Source of the DNA: Parabacteroides sp. AM08-6
GTDB taxonomy: Bacteria; Bacteroidota; Bacteroidia; Bacteroidales; Tannerellaceae
Assembly (NCBI RefSeq): GCF_003473295.1
Contig: NZ_QRMP01000003.1
Span: 62,001 to 126,000, forward strand
Length of the DNA: 64,000 bases
Direction: 5' to 3'
A model generated the notes under the pieces. The model saw only the letters and a program-made list of their open reading frames with translations. It ran no database searches and was not told where the DNA came from. The position numbers and the translations under genes are program-made. Positions 53,854-62,437 of this stretch are shown piece by piece. Positions within the stretch are counted from its first letter, which is position 1. Each line of letters opens with the position of its first letter.

Positions 53854-54171
53854 ATGCAAACAGATTTAATTATAGTCAGCGAATATTGCCGGATATGCCA
53901 TATCGACCCATCATTTCTTTATACGCTGGAAAAAGGGGGCCTGATAGAAATAGACACTGTTGAAGGAGAAAGCTACCTGCCTGCATCCCAGTTGTATGAC
54001 GTGGAAAGATATACACGCATGTATTATGATTTGTCCATCAATGTAGAAGGCATAGATGCCATCCACCATTTGTTGGAACGAATAAAATCCATGCAAAAAG
54101 AAATCAATCATTTAAAGCACAAGCTGAGACTATACGAAAATAACGATTTTGACAATATAGCCGAGTTATAA
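53854..54171 (+). CDS. cbpM: CbpM-like chaperone modulator (MerR-like)
   Basis: 105 residues. The N-terminal part (IIVSEYCRICHIDPSFLYTLEKGG) resembles a MerR-type winged helix but without a DNA-recognition pattern, and a C-terminal coiled coil (LLERIKSMQKEINHLKHKL) follows. This is the plan of CbpM, a specific inhibitor that binds the J domain of CbpA. Position 15 bp after cbpA supports this. A transcription factor role is less likely given the context. Confidence 0.85.
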   Translation: MQTDLIIVSEYCRICHIDPSFLYTLEKGGLIEIDTVEGESYLPASQLYDVERYTRMYYDLSINVEGIDAIHHLLERIKSMQKEINHLKHKLRLYENNDFDNIAEL

Positions 54172-54242
54172 TATCAAATTGTTGTCCGTAAGGCCTTCAC
54201 ACCCGATATAGAAGATTATATTACAAACTATTTGTAAATAAA

Positions 54243-54273
54243 TTTGGATTGTAATATTATTTTTGTACCTTTG
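54243..54273 (+). promoter_or_regulatory. Promoter of tRNA-fMet copy 2
   Basis: TTTG at 54243-54246 and TACCTTTG at 54266-54273 with 19 bp between, the same arrangement as at copy 1. Confidence 0.75.
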
Positions 54274-54304
54274 CACACGCAATCAGAAATGAGAGCAACT
54301 ATAT

Positions 54305-54376
<72 letters not shown>

Positions 54377-54384
54377 CTAAATTC

Positions 54385-54417
54385 AAGCCTTCGGTTCTTA
54401 AAGCCGGAGGCTTTTTT
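54385..54417 (+). terminator. Terminator of tRNA-fMet copy 2
   Basis: AAGCCTTCGG (54385-54394) pairs with CCGGAGGCTT around 54404-54412 (one mismatch), followed by T6. The next promoter box begins 4 bp later. Confidence 0.8.
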
Positions 54418-54420
54418 ATT

Positions 54421-54428
54421 TATCTTTG
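54421..54428 (+). promoter_or_regulatory. -7 box before the histidine phosphatase gene
   Basis: TATCTTTG matches TAnnTTTG exactly and sits just after the tRNA terminator; the terminator stem occupies the -33 region. The first possible ATG is 7 bp downstream. Confidence 0.6.
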
Positions 54429-54435
54429 CCGAAAA

Positions 54436-54969
54436 ATGAACGATATGAAACAGATTGAATTGATATTGAGCCGACACGGTGAAACAGAAGAAAACAAACT
54501 GCATATCATGCAAGGACAACTTCCCGGACATCTGTCGGAACTGGGAAAACAACAGGCTGAATGGCTGGCCGACAAACTGGAAAACGAAAAACTGGATGTG
54601 ATTGTCTGCAGCGATTTGGCACGCAGTTACGACACAGCAATGGCTGTAGCACGCAGAAAAAACATACAACCGGTGAAAACCCCGCTTCTACGCGAAATGG
54701 ACTGGGGTATTTATACAGGGAAAGTGGCCGACGAGATGGATTTTACCACACTGCCGGAAAGTGTCGAGACAATAGAGGCTATGTATAAAAGAGCAGAAGA
54801 TTTTATAACTTTCCTGCTAAGAGAATTTTCAGGGAAACGCATCCTGGCCATTGGTCATGGTGGTTTCAACCGAGCCATTATCGCACAGCTGGAACACCGC
54901 CCTGCCGAAGATATCCTGAGACTACCTATCATGAAAAATACCGCCTGCTTGTATTTCACATTCCCATAA
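54436..54969 (+). CDS. Histidine phosphatase superfamily protein
   Basis: 177 residues from the ATG at 54436; the frame stays open back through the tRNA, so an upstream start is not credible, and a second ATG at 54445 is also possible. LILSRHGETEENKL at the start provides the phosphohistidine (RHG) and LAIGHGGFNRAII near residue 142 the second histidine. LREMDWGIYTGK near 88 resembles phosphoglycerate mutase or alpha-ribazole phosphatase-like enzymes. No neighbouring cobalamin gene supports CobC, so the substrate is left open. Confidence 0.88.
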   Translation: MNDMKQIELILSRHGETEENKLHIMQGQLPGHLSELGKQQAEWLADKLENEKLDVIVCSDLARSYDTAMAVARRKNIQPVKTPLLREMDWGIYTGKVADEMDFTTLPESVETIEAMYKRAEDFITFLLREFSGKRILAIGHGGFNRAIIAQLEHRPAEDILRLPIMKNTACLYFTFP

Positions 54970-55010
54970 AAACTCTCCCTCGTTAACCTTATTCCGTGAA
55001 TCACAAGATG

Positions 55011-55106
55011 ATATTTAGACAATTAAGCTTGAAAATATATCATTTATGTAAATTCTAATATCATTTTTCAAACTGCAAGAAAGAAATTAACCCTTATATT
55101 TAGACA
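55011..55106. promoter_or_regulatory. Paired direct repeats upstream of aldA
   Basis: ATATTTAGACA occurs at 55011-55021 and again at 55096-55106; ATATCATTT occurs at 55037-55045 and 55058-55066. The second long copy ends 4 bp before the -7 box at 55111, a position where a bound protein would touch RNA polymerase. Possible operators. Confidence 0.35.
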
Positions 55107-55110
55107 CGCT

Positions 55111-55118
55111 TAAATTTG
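55111..55118 (+). promoter_or_regulatory. -7 box for aldA
   Basis: TAAATTTG matches TAnnTTTG exactly, 29 bp before the start codon; no -33 TTTG is visible, consistent with a promoter needing an activator. Confidence 0.5.
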
Positions 55119-55147
55119 ATTTATTCCATTAAAAGAAAGATGCGACC

Positions 55148-56584
55148 ATGAAAGATTTAAAAATGTTCATCGACGGCAAATTCGTCGAAAATACCACTGG
55201 CAAGTGGATTCAAGTATTAAACCCTTCAACAGAAGAAGTTATCTCACGCATGCCTGACGGCACGGTGGAAGATGCTAAAAAAGCTATTGATGCTGCACAG
55301 AAAGCGCAAGACAAATGGGAACGGACTCCTTCCATCGAACGTGCCGCTTATTTAAAGAAAATAGCAGAAGGTATTCGCAAGCGTGAAAAAGAATTGACCG
55401 ACATTATCGTTCGGGAAGGTGGTAAAACACAAGGTTTGGCAAATGTTGAAGTGTTGTTTACCGCAGATTATTTAGATTATATGGCTGGTTGGGCACGTCG
55501 TTATGAGGGAGAAATTATTCCCAGCGACCGTCCTCGCGAAAGTATTTTCTTATTCAAAAAGCCAATCGGAGTAACAACCGGTATTTTACCGTGGAATTTC
55601 CCGTTCTTTCTGGTTGCCCGAAAAGCGGCTCCCGCACTGATTACTGGTAATACAATCGTGATAAAACCTAGCCAGTTGACTCCTGAAAATGCTTATGTAT
55701 TTGCACAGATTGTAGAAGAAGTAGGACTGCCGACCGGTGTATTCAACCTAGTGAACGGACGTGGTTCCGTTATCGGACAGGAATTGGCATCCAACCCCAA
55801 AGTCGGTATGGTCAGCCTTACCGGTAGTGTCGGAGCAGGACAACAGACAATGGCTGCTGCAGCGCCTAATATCACGAAAGTATCCTTAGAACTGGGTGGA
55901 AAAGCTCCTGCAATTGTAATGGCCGACGCAGACATTGATTTGGCTGTTAAATCCATTATTGCTTCCCGCGTCATCAATACCGGTCAGGTTTGCAATTGTG
56001 CGGAACGCGTATATGTAGATAAAAAGGTCAAAGAAGTCTTTACCGAGAAATTAATCGCCGGCATGAAACAAGTAAAAGTAGGAAACCCCAACGAAATTGC
56101 CGACTTGGATATGGGACCGCTGATTGAAGCAAACGCACTGACTTCCATACAGGAAAAAGTGGAAAAAGCAATCAAACAGGGTGCTCATCTGCTATGTGGC
56201 GGTAATCGTATCGGAACAAAAGGCTATTTCTTTGAACCGACACTATTAGACGGTGCTACCCAAAAGATGGATATCATCCAGGAAGAAACATTCGGTCCTG
56301 TACTTCCTATTGTTGAATATACGGATATCAATGACGCCATCGACTGGGCTAATGACTGCGAATACGGCCTGACCTCTTCCGTCTATACGCAAAATCTGGA
56401 TAGTGCATTCAAACTAATGCGTTCTCTGAAATTTGGCGAAACTTATATCAACCGTGAAAACTTCGAAGCAATGCAAGGTTTCCATGCCGGATGGCGCAAA
56501 TCCGGTATCGGTGGAGCTGACGGAAAACATGGGCTGGAAGAATACCTGCAAACTCATGTCGTTTATCTGGAAACAAAAGAATAA
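55148..56584 (+). CDS. aldA: Lactaldehyde/glycolaldehyde dehydrogenase
   Basis: 478 residues, close to E. coli AldA in length and in long stretches (FGETYINRENFEAMQGFHAG; SGIGGADGKHGLEEYLQT). Catalytic features: LELGGKAP near residue 250 with the general-base Glu, and NTGQVCNCAERVYV near 280 with the nucleophilic Cys; LPWNFPFF and GSVGAGQQ bind NAD. AldA oxidises L-lactaldehyde, a product of fucose and rhamnose breakdown, to lactate. It stands alone with its own promoter box and terminator; the fucose or rhamnose genes are not in this window. Confidence 0.93.
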   Translation: MKDLKMFIDGKFVENTTGKWIQVLNPSTEEVISRMPDGTVEDAKKAIDAAQKAQDKWERTPSIERAAYLKKIAEGIRKREKELTDIIVREGGKTQGLANVEVLFTADYLDYMAGWARRYEGEIIPSDRPRESIFLFKKPIGVTTGILPWNFPFFLVARKAAPALITGNTIVIKPSQLTPENAYVFAQIVEEVGLPTGVFNLVNGRGSVIGQELASNPKVGMVSLTGSVGAGQQTMAAAAPNITKVSLELGGKAPAIVMADADIDLAVKSIIASRVINTGQVCNCAERVYVDKKVKEVFTEKLIAGMKQVKVGNPNEIADLDMGPLIEANALTSIQEKVEKAIKQGAHLLCGGNRIGTKGYFFEPTLLDGATQKMDIIQEETFGPVLPIVEYTDINDAIDWANDCEYGLTSSVYTQNLDSAFKLMRSLKFGETYINRENFEAMQGFHAGWRKSGIGGADGKHGLEEYLQTHVVYLETKE

Positions 56585-56607
56585 TCGAGTTACTTTACAA
56601 AATAAAA

Positions 56608-56649
56608 TCGCAGCCAGGTTATCTTGTTTAATACCGGCTGCGACTTTTT
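56608..56649 (+). terminator. Terminator of aldA
   Basis: TCGCAGCC (56608-56615) pairs with GGCTGCGA (56636-56643), followed by CTTTTT. Confidence 0.8.
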
Positions 56650-56670
56650 ATACTCTTTTCCTCAAATAGT

Positions 56671-57237
56671 TCATCGAATTGTAATCGTACAATCCTCCAA
56701 GCTGTCGATAATAGCCAGACTTTCCACACGTACACCCACTTCTTTTAATGGCAGACGACCTTTCTGGAATGCTTTTTCAATAATAAATCCCATACCTTCC
56801 AATACAGCACCCGACTGATTAATTAAATCGAGAACACCCAGTGCCGCATTTCCATAAGCCAAGAAATCGTCGATAAACAAAATATGATCGTCCGGCGTCA
56901 GAAAATTATTACTGATGCAAACCGTATAATCGCGATCTTTCGTAAAAGAATGGACAACAGTCGAGAGCATATTTTCCATCGTTTTCGGTTGTTTCTTCTT
57001 AATGAAAACAACAGGCAGATGCATAATATAACCAACCATAATTGCCGGTGCAATACCACTTGCTTCAATTGTGACAATTTTATTGATATTGGCATCCCGA
57101 AAGCGATAAATAAACTCCTCTGCCACTTTATACAGGAGCATTGGATCCATCTGATGATTAATAAAACTATCCACTTTCAAAATACCACCCGGATAGCACT
57201 TACCATCCTGCAAAATACGCTGTTTAAGTAATTCCAT
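56671..57237 (-). CDS. xpt: Xanthine phosphoribosyltransferase
   Basis: 188 residues, matching the Bacillus Xpt type. [20 protein letters not shown] at the start, [12 protein letters not shown] near residue 57 and the PRPP-binding loop [16 protein letters not shown] near 119-134 are the family signatures. It converts xanthine and PRPP to XMP in purine salvage. It follows the nucleobase permease by 5 bp; the pair recalls the xpt-pbuX operon of Bacillus in reverse order. No purine riboswitch pattern was recognised in the short gap upstream of the permease. Confidence 0.95.
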   Translation of the reverse strand: MELLKQRILQDGKCYPGGILKVDSFINHQMDPMLLYKVAEEFIYRFRDANINKIVTIEASGIAPAIMVGYIMHLPVVFIKKKQPKTMENMLSTVVHSFTKDRDYTVCISNNFLTPDDHILFIDDFLAYGNAALGVLDLINQSGAVLEGMGFIIEKAFQKGRLPLKEVGVRVESLAIIDSLEDCTITIR

Positions 57238-57242
57238 ATCTT

Positions 57243-58613
57243 TTATTCAGTTTTATCTTCTTTTACATGTATCAATATATTGGAAATGATGGCAACCACC
57301 CCCCCGGTCGTGATACCGGAAGAAAAGATACCCTTAATTGCCTCGGGAGCAGTTTTCAAAATATCCGGCATTAATTCCACACCCAAACCGAGAGACAGGC
57401 TAACTGCCAATACTAATGTAGCTTTCCGATTAATATCTTGCGAAGCTATAATACGAATACCGGCCGCAGCAACTGTTCCAAACATTAATAGAGTAGCACC
57501 GCCCAATACCGGATCTGGCATCAATGAAAAGATTATGCCGACAATCGGAAATAGTCCCAACAGAACAAGCATACCGGCAATATAATAACCGACATACCGG
57601 CTGGCAACGCCTGTAAGCTGGATTATTCCATTATTCTGGGCAAATATAGAATTAGGAAAGGAATTAAAAATACCCGCAATAAATGAATTAACTCCATCCG
57701 CCAGTACACCGCCTGACACTCTTCTCAAATAACTGTCACCTTCTATCGACTTTCCAGAAATCATTGAATTCGCCGTCACATCGCCGGTAGCCTCAATAGC
57801 AGTAATCAAATATACAAGACCAATGGCAACAAATGCCGAAATATTAAGGTCCAATCCATATTTAAAAGGCATCGGTATGTTGAAACCTGTTAATTTCTGC
57901 GAAGCTGCAGCCGCCATATCCACCATCCCCAAGAAATAAGCTAGCGCATATCCGATACATAATCCCAATACAATTGAACTCATGCGAAGATACTTATTCT
58001 TACAACGATTGAAGAAAAGAACGCTCAATAAAACTGTTGCAGCCACCCCGATATTTTCAATACTTCCGAATGTTCCATTATCCATCGCACTGAAACCACC
58101 TCCACAGGACACAACTCCCACTTTTATCAAACTTAGCCCAATCAATAAAACAACAATACCAGATACCAACGGAGTAATCACCGACCGCATATATTTAAAA
58201 GTCCGGCTAATAACCATCTCGATTGGAGCTGCCGCGATGCAGGCTCCGAATATCAATGGAAGACCACCGGAAAGCCCTGCTGATATTATCGGCCCGATAA
58301 AAGAAAAACTAGTTCCCTGAATACAAAGCAATTTAGCTCCTACCGGGCCAATACGGCGACATTGTATAAATGTAGATACACCGGAAGCAAAAAGAGCCAT
58401 AGATACCAAAAAACCTGTAGTCTCTAAATCCAGCTTCAGCGCACCTGCAATAACGAGAGGTGGCGTAATAATAGCCACAAAAATAGCCAATAAATGTTGC
58501 AACGCAGCAAATACTGCCTCTTTGAAAGGAGGTCGATCATCTATTCCATAAATCAGGTCTGTCTGCTTTACCGGTTCAAAGATTTCTTTCTCCTCTCCTG
58601 TATTTAATTCCAT
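57243..58613 (-). CDS. NCS2 family nucleobase:cation symporter (xanthine/uracil permease)
   Basis: 456 residues with 12-14 hydrophobic segments. The N-terminal [21 protein letters not shown] and the [11 protein letters not shown] segment near residue 98 are typical of the NCS2 family; [22 protein letters not shown] near 270 holds the conserved Glu-Ala-Thr-Gly motif that contacts the base, and [22 protein letters not shown] (in pieces) follows. Coupling to xpt 5 bp downstream suggests xanthine or a related purine as substrate. It follows the fused phosphoesterase gene by 14 bp. Confidence 0.93.
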   Translation of the reverse strand: MELNTGEEKEIFEPVKQTDLIYGIDDRPPFKEAVFAALQHLLAIFVAIITPPLVIAGALKLDLETTGFLVSMALFASGVSTFIQCRRIGPVGAKLLCIQGTSFSFIGPIISAGLSGGLPLIFGACIAAAPIEMVISRTFKYMRSVITPLVSGIVVLLIGLSLIKVGVVSCGGGFSAMDNGTFGSIENIGVAATVLLSVLFFNRCKNKYLRMSSIVLGLCIGYALAYFLGMVDMAAAASQKLTGFNIPMPFKYGLDLNISAFVAIGLVYLITAIEATGDVTANSMISGKSIEGDSYLRRVSGGVLADGVNSFIAGIFNSFPNSIFAQNNGIIQLTGVASRYVGYYIAGMLVLLGLFPIVGIIFSLMPDPVLGGATLLMFGTVAAAGIRIIASQDINRKATLVLAVSLSLGLGVELMPDILKTAPEAIKGIFSSGITTGGVVAIISNILIHVKEDKTE

Positions 58614-58627
58614 AAATACCTCTCTTC

Positions 58628-60487
58628 TTATAAATTTAGCTCTTGCAATACTTCTCCTTTTGTGTTCAGGACACGGAGTGACATCTCTTTTCCTTTTTTC
58701 TGAAGAATCATGACAGTTGCTCCATTCATATCAAAACCTCCACCGATAATAACCGGGAAATTATTCCCCACACTACCTTTCGGATGATAAGCATACCGGT
58801 GAGTATGGGCATTCAAACAAACATTAAAAGGAGCTTTTGACAACAAATTGCCCCACAACTCAGGACAAGGAGCATAATCATCTCCATTTCCATACACCGG
58901 GATATGATGTATCAACACACGCTTGGCAGCTTTCTTAAATACTTTGGAAGACAATTCTTCTTTCAAAAAACCGACTTGTGCCTCACGTAAATCCGTAAAA
59001 TCATTCAAACCATAATAAACCCAATGCGTATCCGGTTTATCTTCACCACAGTCCAGCATTACAAAACGGGTATCTCCCCAATTGAAAGCTCCGTATGTTT
59101 TATCACCTACATAATCGAATAAATTGCGCAAGCCAATAGAATAAGCATTTCTAATTTCATGATTTCCACGCAAATAAAACACCGGAACATTTGCAGCGCC
59201 AACCGTTTCGTTCAATTCACTCAGAAAACGGGTTGCTTCATCATGATTAGCCGGATCATCAATACAGTCTCCGTTGAAAATAACAAAATCATATTTTGAA
59301 TCCTTTACTTGCTTATATAAAGCTTGTAATGTTGCAGAATGTTTATGCAAATCATTAAAAACGACAGCTGTAAAATCAGAACTTGAAGCAGTTGGAAGAG
59401 TAAAAGAGTGAAAATCAGAGACAGCAGTTTCACCAAATATCTTTTTGTATGCCTGATACAACATAATTTCCTGTGAACATACGCGATAATAGTAAGTCTT
59501 TCCGGGCTCAAGATTTTCAAGGCGGATTTTCTGTTGGATATCATTGCAAATTACTTGCCCGTCAACCAAAGTACGAGCTTTCTTCAGCTGATTCTTATCT
59601 GTACCGTATTCAACCCAACTATAAGTAGGAACAGTTGTCTGCCACATAACCGTAATTCCATTTCCGACAGGATTTTGCAAATAAGGTTCGGTACGGAATA
59701 TTTTAGCTGCCGGTTGCATAAAAATAATATCGGTTACTACCGGACGATGATCTGAAGCCATCGGTTCGTCCCATACGCGGGAAGAAATACGAGTAAAAGC
59801 CGCCGTATCTTTTGCATAAGCCGCAATATAATCTATCGTTTCTGTTGGTTTATCGGCAGGAAAAGTAAATTGCTTGGAATCTGTCAGCAAAACAAAATCT
59901 TTTTGCAAAGCATTGATAAAGTCCGAATTCGGGGAAGCATTCATATCACCGGCAATAAACAAAGGTTTTTGGGCAGTCGCGGCTTCTCGCCGTATAATCG
60001 GCAATGACAACATCCTATCTTCCTCTGTCAGTGACAAATGGGTACAACAATAAATATATTTTTCAAATTCCACAATCAATAAAGCACGTTGTTCCTCCCG
60101 ACCGGGAAGAGACAAATATCGGAAATTCAGCGGTTTTTCTTTACTCAACATACCGATACCATATTTACCTCCATCATAATTGATAGCAGGCGCATATGTG
60201 TAGTACATCAAGGTTCGTTCCGCCAACTCACGCAAAACATCTTTTCCCCCGCTACGACCGGTAACGCTATCTATTTCTTGTATTGCAACAACATCCGGAC
60301 AAGCCTTAATAATAACATCTGCCGTACGCTGGTAGTCTGTTGAATTATCCATCCCCATTCCGTTCCGGATATTATAACTCATGATACGCAGGGTATTATC
60401 ATCCCTCTTATCACCGTTTTTGGAATAAACCCTTCCTACGGGTAATAGCGAAAGTACAGCTATCACCAACAAAACCACTTGTCTCAT
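58628..60487 (-). CDS. Secreted fusion of EEP nuclease/phosphatase and purple-acid-phosphatase-like metallophosphoesterase
   Basis: 619 residues from the ATG at 60487, which begins a signal peptide (RQVVLLVIAVLSLLPVGRVYS). Residues about 30-260 form an endonuclease/exonuclease/phosphatase domain: IMSYNIRNGMGMDN, VVAIQEIDSV, FIAGDMNASPNS and ASDHRPVVTDI are its four motifs. A fibronectin-like domain (ITVMWQTTVPTYSWVEYG) follows near 275-365, then a calcineurin-like phosphoesterase (VVFNDLHKHSA, IFNGDCIDDPAN, LRGNHEIRNAY, NAHTHRYAYHP). Both active sites look complete. Located upstream of a purine permease and xpt, it may break down extracellular nucleotides or nucleic acids; this is inference. 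Confidence 0.88.
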   Translation of the reverse strand: MRQVVLLVIAVLSLLPVGRVYSKNGDKRDDNTLRIMSYNIRNGMGMDNSTDYQRTADVIIKACPDVVAIQEIDSVTGRSGGKDVLRELAERTLMYYTYAPAINYDGGKYGIGMLSKEKPLNFRYLSLPGREEQRALLIVEFEKYIYCCTHLSLTEEDRMLSLPIIRREAATAQKPLFIAGDMNASPNSDFINALQKDFVLLTDSKQFTFPADKPTETIDYIAAYAKDTAAFTRISSRVWDEPMASDHRPVVTDIIFMQPAAKIFRTEPYLQNPVGNGITVMWQTTVPTYSWVEYGTDKNQLKKARTLVDGQVICNDIQQKIRLENLEPGKTYYYRVCSQEIMLYQAYKKIFGETAVSDFHSFTLPTASSSDFTAVVFNDLHKHSATLQALYKQVKDSKYDFVIFNGDCIDDPANHDEATRFLSELNETVGAANVPVFYLRGNHEIRNAYSIGLRNLFDYVGDKTYGAFNWGDTRFVMLDCGEDKPDTHWVYYGLNDFTDLREAQVGFLKEELSSKVFKKAAKRVLIHHIPVYGNGDDYAPCPELWGNLLSKAPFNVCLNAHTHRYAYHPKGSVGNNFPVIIGGGFDMNGATVMILQKKGKEMSLRVLNTKGEVLQELNL

Positions 60488-60545
60488 ATCGTCTACCTCT
60501 TTATAATAATTAATAGATAGCAAAAATAGTAAAAAGGAAGGAGAC

Positions 60546-61568
60546 TTATGCAAAAATATCCTTCAAGGTTTGCTCTATGTCCGTTATATCCGCATCTGTT
60601 GTATCCCAGGATGTGACCAGACGAGCCTCATTAGCCTCTTCATTCCACATATAAAAGAAATATTTTTCCTGCAACTTCTTCAATGGTTCGGAGGGTATTG
60701 TAAAAAACAATTGATTGGATTCTATTTTTTGAGTAAACTTAATCTGCGAATATTTTTTCAATGCCTCAGCCAATCGCAAAGCAGAGTTATTAGCTTTCTT
60801 TGCATTCTCAAGCCATAGGTTATTTTCCAGATAAGGAATAAATTGGCAAGACAGATAACGCAACTTAGAGGCCAACTGGGCAGATTGTTTCCGATAATAC
60901 TGCAAATTTTCACTTATCTCAGGACGGAAAGAAATAACAGCCTCTCCCATCATCATACCATTTTTCGTTCCTCCAAAACTCAAAATGTCAACCCCCGCAT
61001 CTACCGTTATTTCTCTCATAGAGCAGTTCAGATATACACAAGCGTTAGCCAAGCGCGCTCCATCCATATGCAAATACATATTATATTCATGTAGCAGTTC
61101 CGCTATGGCTTTTACCTCCTCAACCGTATAAACAGTTCCAAGTTCAGAAACTTGTGAAATATAAACAGCCTTTGGTTGTGAATGATGACAAACACCAAAG
61201 TTATGCAACCGCGGGCGAATCAATTCCGGCGTAAGTTTACCGTCTAAAGTAGGAATTGGTACTATAGTACATCCTGTCATTCGCGCCGGAGCACCACATT
61301 CATCCACATTAATATGAGCGGTTTCAGCACACAAAATACTATTAAACGGACGTGTAACCGCCTGCAGGGCTACCGAATTAGCACCAGTACCATTAAAAAC
61401 AAAAAAAGGCGATGCCATTTCGCCGAATACTTCTTTCATTTTAGCTGTAGCCGCTGATGTCCAGGAATCATCACCATATCCAACAGCATGATTATCATTC
61501 GCTTTTATGACTGCATCCATAATAAGGGGATGCACACCGGAATTGTTATCACTTGCAAAACTTCTCAT
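60546..61568 (-). CDS. ltaE: Low-specificity L-threonine aldolase
   Basis: 340 residues from the ATG at 61568 (MRSFASDNNSGVHPLIMDA), the usual N terminus; a longer frame would run into the promoter box at 61589-61596. Pyridoxal-phosphate motifs are FVFNGTGANSVALQAV near residue 62, YLHMDGARLANA near 165 and LSFGGTKNGMMMGEAV near 195, where Lys forms the internal aldimine. The enzyme splits threonine or allo-threonine to glycine and acetaldehyde. It is the first gene of the leftward run; the next gene starts 58 bp on. Confidence 0.93.
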   Translation of the reverse strand: MRSFASDNNSGVHPLIMDAVIKANDNHAVGYGDDSWTSAATAKMKEVFGEMASPFFVFNGTGANSVALQAVTRPFNSILCAETAHINVDECGAPARMTGCTIVPIPTLDGKLTPELIRPRLHNFGVCHHSQPKAVYISQVSELGTVYTVEEVKAIAELLHEYNMYLHMDGARLANACVYLNCSMREITVDAGVDILSFGGTKNGMMMGEAVISFRPEISENLQYYRKQSAQLASKLRYLSCQFIPYLENNLWLENAKKANNSALRLAEALKKYSQIKFTQKIESNQLFFTIPSEPLKKLQEKYFFYMWNEEANEARLVTSWDTTDADITDIEQTLKDIFA

Positions 61569-61588
61569 TTCTTTTTGATATTTTGCGC

Positions 61589-61596
61589 CAAAAGTA
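61589..61596 (-). promoter_or_regulatory. -7 box for ltaE
   Basis: Minus-strand TACTTTTG matches TAnnTTTG exactly, 20 bp before the start codon. The terminator stem of the sigma factor gene covers the -33 region. Confidence 0.55.
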
Positions 61597-61600
61597 ATAA

Positions 61601-61640
61601 AAATAAACGGGAGTACCCTTGCGGACACTCCCGTTTATTT
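61601..61640 (-). terminator. Terminator of the sigma factor gene
   Basis: AAATAAACGGGAGT (61601-61614) is perfectly complementary to ACTCCCGTTTATTT (61627-61640), 14 bp with a 12-nt loop; the minus-strand exit is T-rich. Confidence 0.85.
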
Positions 61641-61666
61641 TTACATGTTTATCTTAAACATTAACA

Positions 61667-62176
61667 TTATCCCTGATGAAAATCCTTCAAAATTTTCTGA
61701 AGCTCTTGACGGGCAAAGAAAATACGACTCTTCACCGTTCCCAGAGGTACACAAAGTTTATCAGCTATTTCATTATATTTGTAACCACTGAGGAACATCG
61801 AAAATGGAATCTTCAGTTCGTCGTTCAAACTATTAATTGCTTTTGTTATTTCTTTGATTTGATAAGCACCGTCCGGAGAATCAAAGCCCGAATCATTTAC
61901 TACATCCAAATTGTACAAATCCACACCCTGATCTACAACAGTTTGCGTACGCACAATCTTATGATAATTATTAATGAATATATTACGCATTACGGTCAAG
62001 ACCCATCCTTTGAAATTAATATTGTCAACGAACTTTTCCTGATTGTCTAAAACCTTCAGCGTTGTATCCTGCATCAAATCCTGGGCGTCATCACGATTTG
62101 CGGTGAGCATCAATGCAAAATTCATCATATTTTCTTGCATGCTCAATAATTTTTTCTGAAATTGCAACGCATTCAT
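61667..62176 (-). CDS. ECF-type RNA polymerase sigma factor
   Basis: 169 residues. Region 2 (about 15-80) shows DDAQDLMQDTTLKVLDN and FKGWVLTVMRNIFINNY; region 4 (about 110-165) shows NSLNDELKIPFSMFLSGYKY, then EIADKLCVPLGTVKSRIFFA as the helix-turn-helix. Regions 1 and 3 are missing, as in extracytoplasmic-function sigma factors. No anti-sigma factor gene lies next to it: the upstream neighbour is the divergent NfeD gene and the downstream one is ltaE after a terminator. Target promoters are unknown. Confidence 0.93.
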   Translation of the reverse strand: MNALQFQKKLLSMQENMMNFALMLTANRDDAQDLMQDTTLKVLDNQEKFVDNINFKGWVLTVMRNIFINNYHKIVRTQTVVDQGVDLYNLDVVNDSGFDSPDGAYQIKEITKAINSLNDELKIPFSMFLSGYKYNEIADKLCVPLGTVKSRIFFARQELQKILKDFHQG

Positions 62177-62437
62177 ATTATTTACTTTTTATAAAGGTTA
62201 ATACCGGTTAAGTATTGTCCTTCACCATTGAAGAACATGACAAATATAGAGATTCTTTTTTAAAAAGAACCCGGTTTGAGAAATATTAATATTAAAAATC
62301 GTAACTTAATATATAAATAGCAAACGGGCCTGAAAATGAATAGCATTTACAAGTTTTTGAGCCTTTAAAATACAAAATTCACAACATGTATGTTACAAAT
62401 TCATACATAATGTAAAAGAGACAGATAATAATAAAAA

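Noticed and set aside
58614..58627. Purine riboswitch before the permease-xpt pair
   Set aside because: Only 14 bp separate the permease from the upstream gene, and no purine riboswitch core was found.
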